DNA from: Bacteroidales bacterium
GTDB lineage: Bacteria; Bacteroidota; Bacteroidia; Bacteroidales; UBA4181
Assembly: GCA_031264715.1 (NCBI GenBank)
Contig: JAISDP010000307.1
Coordinates: 1-5,735, forward strand
Direction of reading: 5' to 3'
Length of the DNA: 5,735 nucleotides
Shown: positions 1 to 5,735 of the stretch, in pieces
How the letters are laid out: each line of letters starts with the position of its first letter
Numbering within the stretch: the first letter of the stretch is position 1
Translations under genes and position numbers: made by a program
The notes under the pieces: model-generated
The model's input: only the letters and a program-made list of their open reading frames with translations
Databases searched by the model: none
Told to the model about the DNA's origin: nothing

Positions 1-136
1 TATGCTCGTTGGGTTGCAGGATTTGCCAGTCCATAGCGGAGTTGGAAACGCTGCCCATCTTTCTGACGATGGATAGTTTTTCCTCTCGGCTGAGGTAGTC
101 ACCGATGTCGCGGTAATATATGGTTGCTTTGCTCAT
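1..136 (-). CDS. Type ISP restriction-modification enzyme, C-terminal (target recognition) part, 3'-truncated by the window edge
   Basis: Seen: ATG at 136-134, six bases after the stop of the DUF1016 gene, opens a frame with no stop to position 1 (45 codons). The protein begins MSKATIYYRDIGDYLSREEK and continues through SIVRKMGSVSNSAMDWQIL. The block IYYRDIGDYLSREEKL is one I recognise from the middle of intact Type ISP / predicted-helicase proteins, shortly after the methyltransferase core. It is not a usual protein N-terminus. The first half of the same family ends at 1248 in this window, so this is the detached second half. In the family this C-terminal portion carries the target recognition domain that picks the DNA site; that role is inferred, since most of the gene lies off the left edge. 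The start is fixed by an in-frame TAA nine bases upstream of the ATG. It is probably translated from the same transcript as the two genes to its right. Confidence 0.8.
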   Translation of the reverse strand, partial: MSKATIYYRDIGDYLSREEKLSIVRKMGSVSNSAMDWQILQPNEH

Positions 137-142
137 AATATT

Positions 143-1240
143 TTAATCTTTAGTTGAATTTTGCTGTAAATAAAACAGTCTTTTTTGGGTTTCGATTTCG
201 GCGCGAAGTTCTTCGTCTGTTGGTAAATACGTTCTGTATTTTGAAGCAAAAAGTTGTTCGTTTCCGTGTAATATCGAATACCGTGCAATATCTTCGTCTG
301 TATCGGCACAAAGGACAATGCCAAGTGTCGGATTATCGCCTTCTGTTCGTTTCAATTCGTCGTACATACGGATATACATATCCATTTGCCCGACATCCTG
401 ATGTGTTATTTTAGTAGTTTTCAGTTCAATAAGCACAAAACATTTCAGTATATAATTATAAAAGACGAGGTCTATAAAATAATCCTGTTTTTCGGTACGG
501 ATATGTTGCTGGCGAGCTACAAATGCAAATCCTTTGCCGAGTTCAATCAGAAATTTTTGCAGGTTTGCAATAATATTTTTTTCGAGTTCCGTCTCGGTAA
601 AATCACTGCTTGGTGAAAACCCTAAAAATTCGGCTATCACAGGGTTTTTAATAAATTCGAGCTTGTCGTGCTGAAATGAAAATGTGAGTTTTTGCATTTC
701 TTTTTCGACCAGATTCTTGTTATGAGATTGTAAAAGGCGGAAATAGTATTGCGACGAAATATTCCGTTGCAAGGTACGTACACTCCACATTTGCTCTGCG
801 GCTTCGCGCATATACCAGCTTTTCGCATCAGGATCTTTTACCTGTAATAATATTCTGTAATGTGTCCATGTAAGTAATGAAAATGATTTTGGATGCATTG
901 TGTCTAAAATTACAGTTTCAGATTTTTCACTCACTGCGTGGAAAATCTTCGGGAATGATTTATAGAACTCCGTAAAAGTGTATAAATTGGTTTTATTAAA
1001 GCCGTTACCGTATATTTGCATGAGTTGGGCAGAAAGAGTTTTAATAATTTCAGCGCCATATTCAGCACGCTCTTTTCCCTGCAAGTCTTCTTCGACTATA
1101 CGCCTGCCAAGTAACCAATTCCTCTTTATCAATGCGACGTTTACTGCACGATAGGCTAAATCGCGCGAAGTTTCGATAATTTGCTGTGCATCCTGCAATA
1201 TATTATTGCTTTTAATGCATTTAATATCAGCACTTTCCAT
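143..1240 (-). CDS. DUF1016 / YhcG-family PD-(D/E)XK nuclease
   Basis: A complete 365-residue protein, the usual size for the family. The N-terminal DUF1016_N part (about residues 17-170) contains the family-typical stretches around NWLLGRRIVEE (41-51), YGAEII (61-66), LTWTHYRILLQV (123-134) and WSVRTLQRNI (152-161). The C-terminal nuclease part (about 195-345) keeps the PD-(D/E)XK core: acidic residues E218/E220 in the first helix, D257 in YFIDLVFY, E272 and K274 in VLIELKT, and Q285 in the following GQMDMY. It is therefore probably catalytically competent. Cytosolic, with no signal peptide or membrane segment. DUF1016 proteins are often found in or next to restriction-modification loci, but their exact job is not settled. 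Here the gene sits between the two halves of a Type ISP enzyme, 7 nt after the first and 6 nt before the second, so it is almost certainly co-transcribed with them. Its base composition is AT-richer than both flanks (79 of 240 bases GC in four hand-counted lines), which suggests acquisition. The ATG at 1240 is the first start after the upstream gene's stop. Confidence 0.9.
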   Translation of the reverse strand: MESADIKCIKSNNILQDAQQIIETSRDLAYRAVNVALIKRNWLLGRRIVEEDLQGKERAEYGAEIIKTLSAQLMQIYGNGFNKTNLYTFTEFYKSFPKIFHAVSEKSETVILDTMHPKSFSLLTWTHYRILLQVKDPDAKSWYMREAAEQMWSVRTLQRNISSQYYFRLLQSHNKNLVEKEMQKLTFSFQHDKLEFIKNPVIAEFLGFSPSSDFTETELEKNIIANLQKFLIELGKGFAFVARQQHIRTEKQDYFIDLVFYNYILKCFVLIELKTTKITHQDVGQMDMYIRMYDELKRTEGDNPTLGIVLCADTDEDIARYSILHGNEQLFASKYRTYLPTDEELRAEIETQKRLFYLQQNSTKD

Positions 1241-1247
1241 ATTTTTC

Positions 1248-4200
1248 TTATTCCTTTTTCTTTACCAAAATCGTTATCGCTATCGGCGTCCGGCTACCGG
1301 ATCCGAAAATTTTCCCACCTTCTTTTCGGGACAATTCGCCACTTGTCCGCTGGTTTCCACGAAGATTGAATACATAAATAGACGAAAATTCCTGTTCGAG
1401 GCATTGGCGAAAGCCGTCGGTACTGTTGCCGTCAAGCCATGCGCCGTTGCTGACAAAGGCAATGATTCCATCATTATTACCCAAACGGTCGGCGCTCCAC
1501 CTGAATGCCTTTATGTATGCGTCATATAGTGATTTATTCAATCCTGCATTCGAAGCTTTGGCGTATGTTTCTTCTATCCGCTTGTCTAATTTGGGGTAAC
1601 TTTGGTTTTGTGCATTATCATTAGCCGATTTTTGCCCGATAGAATAGGGCGGGTTACCCATGATAACCATTAGCGGGGCTTTCTGCTGTTCCTGTACCCG
1701 TTGGGAATTTTGCGGGAACATTTCACTGAAAAGGTCTTCGCCATTTTTGGTTTCGCCCAGTTGGAATGTGTCGGTTAAGCATATTCCATTGAAAGGCGTA
1801 TAAACGCCGGATTTGGCCTGCATCAAATCATGATACACATTTTCGATATTGACCGAAGCAATATAGTATGCCAAAAGTACAATTTCATTGGCATGGATTT
1901 CGCTGTTATACTTCCGTTTTATATCTCCAGGACGAATCAGCCCGCTTTGCAACAGGCGGGTAATAAATGTGCCGGTTCCCGTAAAGGGGTCGAGGATATG
2001 CAGGTTTTCATCGCTCAAAGTACGGTTGAACTCTTTTTGCAGCACATCATTGACGGAATGAATGATATAGTCCACTACTTCGACCGGCGTGTAAACAATC
2101 CCCAACCTCTCGACCATCAGCGGGAAAGCGGTGCGGAAAAACTTGTCGTAGAGTTCAATGATGATTTTTTGCTTTGCTTCGGCGTTGTCAATGCCGCTTG
2201 CCCGCTCGCGTACCGAATCGTAAAACCGCAGCAAGGTTTCCGTATCTTTTTCGTCCTTATGCTCTTCCAGCAAGCCGAGCATTTGCTCCATGGATTGCGA
2301 AATGGCATTGTTTTTCACAAAGGAATAATTTTCAAACAGGGCTTCAAAGACAGGCTGCGTAATCAGGTGTTGCGCCAGCATTTCGATAGCATCGGCTTCG
2401 GAAATAGAAGGATTGATGTTCCTGCGAAGCCCTTCAATAAAGTTTTCGAACGTACGCTTGTGCCTGTTGTCGATTTCTACCAAACGTTTGATATTGTCGA
2501 TCTGGCGGGTGGCAATGCCGGCAACATCTTTAGCCCACTGTTCCCAATAACGGCGTTCACCTACCTTTTCCACCATTTTGGCATAGAGCAGGGTTTGCAT
2601 CCGGTCGAACTGGATAGCCATTTGCAAAGCTGCTTCAGCGCTGGCTTCAGAACCGGCGTATTCAATCCCGTTTATGTCGTCGTTACCGTGCGAAGCCCCG
2701 CCCACAATAATATTTACAGGCTTGGTTTTGTTCAGTTCCAGTTTGTTGATGGTAGCCTTGAAACGGTCGTCATGGGCGCGGAGGGCGTTTAAGACCGTCC
2801 AGACCACTGCATAATCGGCATTGTTACCCAAAGCCTTTTCGCCCTGAACATCAGAAGGTACAACAATCGGGATAATGATGTAACCGTATTTTTTCCCCTC
2901 TGCCCTGCGCATTACGCGCCCGACGGACTGCACCACATCCACCTGCGAATTGCGGGCAGAAAGGAACATGACGGCATCCAGTGAAGGTACGTCCACGCCT
3001 TCGCTCAGGCAGCGTACATTGGTCAGGATGCGGCATTTCGTTGAATTTTTCGGAACGGATTTCAGCCACGACAACTTTTGCCCGCGGGTTGTGGCAGCCA
3101 TCGTCCCGTCGATATGCTCGCTTTCAACCGTTACCATTTTGTCGCGTTGCGTTTCAGTAAGCGACTTGTAATAAAGGTCGCCCATCTGGTTGAAAGTTTT
3201 TGTTATCTGTTTGGAAACGCGGATATTCTGGCAGAAAGCAACTGCTGTAGCCATCGGTTCGGGATCGCTGCTTTTAAGCAGTTTCTGGTCGCCGATAATT
3301 TCTTTGCTCAGGGCATTAACACAGCCAATCAGTTTGTTTACATCGTTGGCAGGGATTTCGGTCTGCCCGTTGGCAACCATACCCTGCGCCGCAGTTGTCA
3401 TGTCGTTTTCATTGACGGTCAGTACCAACACCTTATAATCGGACAATAATCCTTTGTTTACCGCCTCGCCAAAACCGATATGATAAAATTCTTCGCCATA
3501 GAGCTTTGTATCGTCCATTGAACAAAGCAGCATATCGTTATCTACGGCTTTTTTCTTGGCGTCGTCGTGATAAAGCCGGGGAGTAGCGGTCATGTACATG
3601 CGCTTTTGGGCGGCTATGAAATCGTTATTATGTACTTTCACAAAAGCCGATTCGTCTTCGCTGGAAAGCGTAACGCCGGTGGTACGATGGGCTTCATCGC
3701 AAATAATCAGGTCGAAAGAAGAATCGCTAAATTGCTTTTGCACTTTAGCGATTACGTCAATGGATTGATAAGTACTAAAAACAACGGTCATTCCTGTATC
3801 GCCAGTTGCCTGTTCCAGTTGTTCAAGAATAGTCGGAACATTGGTAGATGCGGGCAAAGCCAGATCCACCACGCTAAAACTGTCAATATCTTCGTTTTTT
3901 TCTTTCCTTCTGCTCACTTCTGGGTCGGAACAAATACAAATGGCGTTTATTGGTTGTGATGCATTTGCTGTCCATTCTTCCAAAGTCTGCCCAAGCAAAG
4001 CGATGGAAGGAACTAAAAACAGGATAATCCCCTCATTAGTTGTCAGTTTTTCGGCTATTTTCAGCGAAGTAAACGTCTTGCCTGTCCCGCAAGCCATAAT
4101 CAATTTTCCCCTGTCGGCTGTTTTATAATGTTCCAATGCTGCGTCGATGGCTTTCTTTTGATGTTCCATCGGTTGATGTTTGGGCTTACGCGACTGCTCG

Positions 4201-4697
4201 CCGCTCATCCCCTGTGACAGTTTGTTCCAATCCACGTTGCTGTTTTGCAAGTGATAGAGTGAAATGCGGGAAACTGCAGGCGTATGATTTTTGATGGCCT
4301 GTTCGGCGTTGCTACCCCAATTGTTAGTTGTGGAAATCCAGAGGCAATGTTCAAAGCGGGCAGTCATTCCATTTTCGTTCATGAACGAACGTCCGGCAGT
4401 AGTCAGGAAACTGTCCACATCGCTTTTATTGATGGTTGCTGTTTCCTGATAGCATTTGCACTGTATAGCCCAATATGCACCATGAGTAGTCTGTGCAACC
4501 AAATCAATACCGGTATCCTGACCGCCCAAATCCTTACGGAAAGGAAACTCGTCCCACATCCAAACATTATTGAAACGGGAAGCATAATACGGCTCTGTTT
4601 GCAAATAGAGTTGCATGAGCCTTTCAAAGCGTGTACCCTTTTCGCGTTGCGTAAGGGTTTCGCGACGGTATTGTTCGAGTATGGTATTGAAATTCAT
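1248..4697 (-). CDS. Type ISP restriction-modification enzyme, N-terminal part: Mrr-like nuclease, DEAH helicase and N6-adenine methyltransferase core (split gene)
   Basis: A 1149-residue protein from the first ATG (4697-4695). The frame stays open upstream to a TTG at 4805, but the promoter lies inside that extension, so I reject the longer form. Domains in order: Mrr-like PD-(D/E)XK nuclease (about 20-110) with D65 and Q79-x-K81; SF2 helicase with Walker A ACGTGKT (202-208), DEAH (334-337), TATP (370-373) and motif VI QSVGRVMRR (590-598); a helical coupler (about 610-850); gamma-type N6-adenine methyltransferase with the YTP block near 870, SAM-binding DPFTGTGT (903-910), E938, and catalytic NPPY (1015-1018). 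The protein stops at GSRTPIAITILVKKKE, which resembles the last core motif (VIII). Known Type ISP enzymes have about 1500-1600 residues and go on into a target recognition domain; here that portion is a separate gene beginning at 136. In intact relatives one protein methylates the site on one strand and, when the site is unmethylated, translocates and cuts the DNA. The gene leads a three-gene operon and is followed after 7 nt by the DUF1016 nuclease gene. Confidence 0.9.
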   Translation of the reverse strand: MNFNTILEQYRRETLTQREKGTRFERLMQLYLQTEPYYASRFNNVWMWDEFPFRKDLGGQDTGIDLVAQTTHGAYWAIQCKCYQETATINKSDVDSFLTTAGRSFMNENGMTARFEHCLWISTTNNWGSNAEQAIKNHTPAVSRISLYHLQNSNVDWNKLSQGMSGEQSRKPKHQPMEHQKKAIDAALEHYKTADRGKLIMACGTGKTFTSLKIAEKLTTNEGIILFLVPSIALLGQTLEEWTANASQPINAICICSDPEVSRRKEKNEDIDSFSVVDLALPASTNVPTILEQLEQATGDTGMTVVFSTYQSIDVIAKVQKQFSDSSFDLIICDEAHRTTGVTLSSEDESAFVKVHNNDFIAAQKRMYMTATPRLYHDDAKKKAVDNDMLLCSMDDTKLYGEEFYHIGFGEAVNKGLLSDYKVLVLTVNENDMTTAAQGMVANGQTEIPANDVNKLIGCVNALSKEIIGDQKLLKSSDPEPMATAVAFCQNIRVSKQITKTFNQMGDLYYKSLTETQRDKMVTVESEHIDGTMAATTRGQKLSWLKSVPKNSTKCRILTNVRCLSEGVDVPSLDAVMFLSARNSQVDVVQSVGRVMRRAEGKKYGYIIIPIVVPSDVQGEKALGNNADYAVVWTVLNALRAHDDRFKATINKLELNKTKPVNIIVGGASHGNDDINGIEYAGSEASAEAALQMAIQFDRMQTLLYAKMVEKVGERRYWEQWAKDVAGIATRQIDNIKRLVEIDNRHKRTFENFIEGLRRNINPSISEADAIEMLAQHLITQPVFEALFENYSFVKNNAISQSMEQMLGLLEEHKDEKDTETLLRFYDSVRERASGIDNAEAKQKIIIELYDKFFRTAFPLMVERLGIVYTPVEVVDYIIHSVNDVLQKEFNRTLSDENLHILDPFTGTGTFITRLLQSGLIRPGDIKRKYNSEIHANEIVLLAYYIASVNIENVYHDLMQAKSGVYTPFNGICLTDTFQLGETKNGEDLFSEMFPQNSQRVQEQQKAPLMVIMGNPPYSIGQKSANDNAQNQSYPKLDKRIEETYAKASNAGLNKSLYDAYIKAFRWSADRLGNNDGIIAFVSNGAWLDGNSTDGFRQCLEQEFSSIYVFNLRGNQRTSGELSRKEGGKIFGSGSRTPIAITILVKKKE

Positions 4698-4774
4698 TTG
4701 CTTTTCCGTTCCACCAAGGCTACTTTCAACCTGTTTGTCCTTTGTTTCATCTGTCAAACTATTGATAACTTTTG

Positions 4775-4806
4775 CAAAGGTAGCGCTAATGGTTTGAATG
4801 TCCAAA
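4775..4806 (-). promoter_or_regulatory. Bacteroides-type promoter of the restriction-modification operon
   Basis: On the minus strand TTTG (4806-4803) is followed by 20 bases and then TACCTTTG (4782-4775). This matches the known Bacteroides housekeeping sigma consensus TTTG-N19-21-TAnnTTTG with no mismatch. Transcription should start a few bases downstream, near 4767-4770, leaving a leader of about 70 nt before the ATG at 4697. This decides the start of the helicase-methyltransferase gene, because a TTG start at 4805 would lie upstream of the transcript. The promoter would serve all three genes of the operon; I found no equally good match in front of the DUF1016 gene or the C-terminal part. 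Confidence 0.75.
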
Positions 4807-4830
4807 AGATATTCAATTGCCTTTTTAAAT

Positions 4831-4848
4831 ATCTACTGTTCAGTAGAT
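4831..4848. repeat. Perfect inverted repeat between the sigma gene and the restriction-modification promoter
   Basis: ATCTACTG, a 2-base centre (TT) and CAGTAGAT form perfect 8-bp arms. The repeat lies 26 bases past the stop of the sigma gene and 24 bases upstream of the TTTG element of the operon promoter. It could be an operator for a DNA-binding protein that controls the restriction system, or a weak transcription end for the sigma gene. On the minus strand it is followed by ATATTTAAAAAGG, which is not a T run, so I see it as an operator-like site more than as a standard intrinsic terminator. No regulator gene is visible in the window. Confidence 0.45.
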
Positions 4849-4874
4849 TAATTTTCATTTCGTGTCGCTTTAAT

Positions 4875-5411
4875 TTATTTGAAAATGCTGCGTAATGTAT
4901 TCAAGCTTCTACGGATAGTTGTATCTACCGTGTTTTCCGATATTCCAAGTTTCTCGGCAATTTCCTTGTAAGTCATGTGATAGGTGCGGCTCATCCTGAA
5001 TATTTCCCGCTGACGCTCCGGAAACAGATTAATAACCTGCCGTACCTTCGCTTTCAGTTTTTCCATCGAGTCGTCATATTCCTGCGGGATTTCCACATCC
5101 TCCACTAAATGCAGGTATTTCTCTATAAATGTTTTTTGTATCACCTTGTTCCGTATGGTATTATATACCTGATGACGGGCAATGGAAAATAAATACGCGG
5201 AAAACGAATATTGAAGGTCGATTTGATCACGATTTTCCCAGATCGTCATAAATACATTCTGTACGATCTCTTCAGCGTCTTCTCTTGACAGGCTTTTGCA
5301 ACAGAACCCATACACCTGCCGGCGATACATCAAAAATATGCTCGAAAACGCTTCCCTGTCCGAAGCCTTCAACCGAACAAGCAAATCCCCGATATTTTTC
5401 TTTTCTTCCAT
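4875..5411 (-). CDS. ECF-type RNA polymerase sigma factor (sigma-70 family)
   Basis: A complete 178-residue protein, the normal length for an extracytoplasmic-function sigma factor. Region 2 (about residues 20-88) includes the core-binding and -10-reading helices, with DAEEIVQNVFMTIWE at 45-59 and FSAYLFSIARHQVYNTIR at 70-87. Region 4 (about 117-175) carries the -35-reading helix-turn-helix in TYKEIAEKLGISENTVD (147-163), preceded by the typical LFPERQREIF at 129-138. Regions 1.1 and 3 are absent, as expected for the group. In Bacteroidota many such factors are paired with a FecR-like anti-sigma gene and SusC/SusD-type transporter genes directly downstream. Here the next gene is a restriction enzyme, so no partner is visible and its signal and targets remain unknown. 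The ATG at 5411 is chosen because it gives the full region 2 and no in-frame upstream start looks better. The leader carries a long GA dinucleotide tract about 150 bases upstream. Confidence 0.92.
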   Translation of the reverse strand: MEEKKNIGDLLVRLKASDREAFSSIFLMYRRQVYGFCCKSLSREDAEEIVQNVFMTIWENRDQIDLQYSFSAYLFSIARHQVYNTIRNKVIQKTFIEKYLHLVEDVEIPQEYDDSMEKLKAKVRQVINLFPERQREIFRMSRTYHMTYKEIAEKLGISENTVDTTIRRSLNTLRSIFK

Positions 5412-5556
5412 ATCAATCTATATTTCATTATTTGTCAGGTCGATATAGACGCGTGATGTTGCTGCCATCGCTCGATTTCAACCATATCATAACCGGGGCA
5501 TGATGTAAAATAATGTCCGGACAGGATAAATTCTCGAAAAAAATGTTATGGAAGGT

Positions 5557-5656
<100 letters not shown>

Positions 5657-5735
5657 ATGTTATACTTGTGGAAAAAAGACACAAATTTTAGAAACTTTTG
5701 GTTCAAAACAGGAGCATTAAATTTTTTTGTAAAAG

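Noticed and set aside
1245..1275. Programmed frameshift at the A-rich end of the helicase-methyltransferase gene
   Set aside because: The A-rich stretch does not form a proper slippery heptamer in the reading frame, the DUF1016 gene is in the +1 frame, and it has its own ATG 7 bases after the stop; independent initiation is simpler.
1830..2792. Plus-strand open frame of 320 codons
   Set aside because: It lies fully opposite the helicase-methyltransferase gene, whose motifs are clear in the coupler and methyltransferase region; the plus-strand product shows no recognisable domain.
4376..4390. Palindrome CGTTCATGAACG
   Set aside because: It lies inside the nuclease coding region and shows no partner copies or promoter nearby; chance is enough.
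4284..4895. Plus-strand open frame of 203 codons
   Set aside because: It is antisense to the nuclease part of the restriction gene, its promoter and the end of the sigma gene; the product has no family features.

Overview
The window looks like a chromosomal piece from a Bacteroidota bacterium, probably of the Bacteroides/Parabacteroides type. The evidence is a textbook Bacteroides promoter (TTTG, 20-nt spacer, TACCTTTG) in front of the main operon, little use of strong Shine-Dalgarno sites, and a short ECF sigma factor of the kind abundant in this phylum. The species cannot be fixed from the sequence alone. All genes that I accept lie on the minus strand, so they are read from right to left.

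Right edge (5412-5735): no accepted gene. It holds a terminator-like hairpin with a T run for a gene lying beyond the right edge, then an uninterrupted (CT)28 dinucleotide tract (GA on the minus strand), then the leader of the sigma gene. Next (4875-5411) is a complete ECF RNA polymerase sigma factor, with no anti-sigma gene downstream where one would often be found. The gap at 4698-4874 holds a perfect inverted repeat and the promoter of the next operon.

The rest (1-4697) is a restriction-modification operon of the Type ISP kind (single-polypeptide, LlaGI/LlaBIII-like: Mrr nuclease, DEAH helicase/translocase, coupler, N6-adenine methyltransferase, target recognition domain). Here the polypeptide is not single. 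The first gene ends directly after the last methyltransferase core motif. The reading of the family resumes at 136 with a new ATG as a separate gene that runs off the left edge and should carry the target recognition domain. Exactly between the two halves sits a complete DUF1016/YhcG-type PD-(D/E)XK nuclease gene, with junctions of only 7 and 6 nt. The inserted gene is clearly AT-richer than both flanks (hand counts about 33% GC against about 47-53%), which suggests it came from elsewhere.

The likely working picture is one transcript from the promoter at 4775-4806 that makes three proteins: a nuclease-translocase-methyltransferase core, a second nuclease, and a detached specificity subunit. 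Whether the halves reassemble into an active enzyme, or the insertion broke the system, cannot be decided from sequence. The split at a domain border, the conserved catalytic motifs and the intact start and stop signals favour a working split system.
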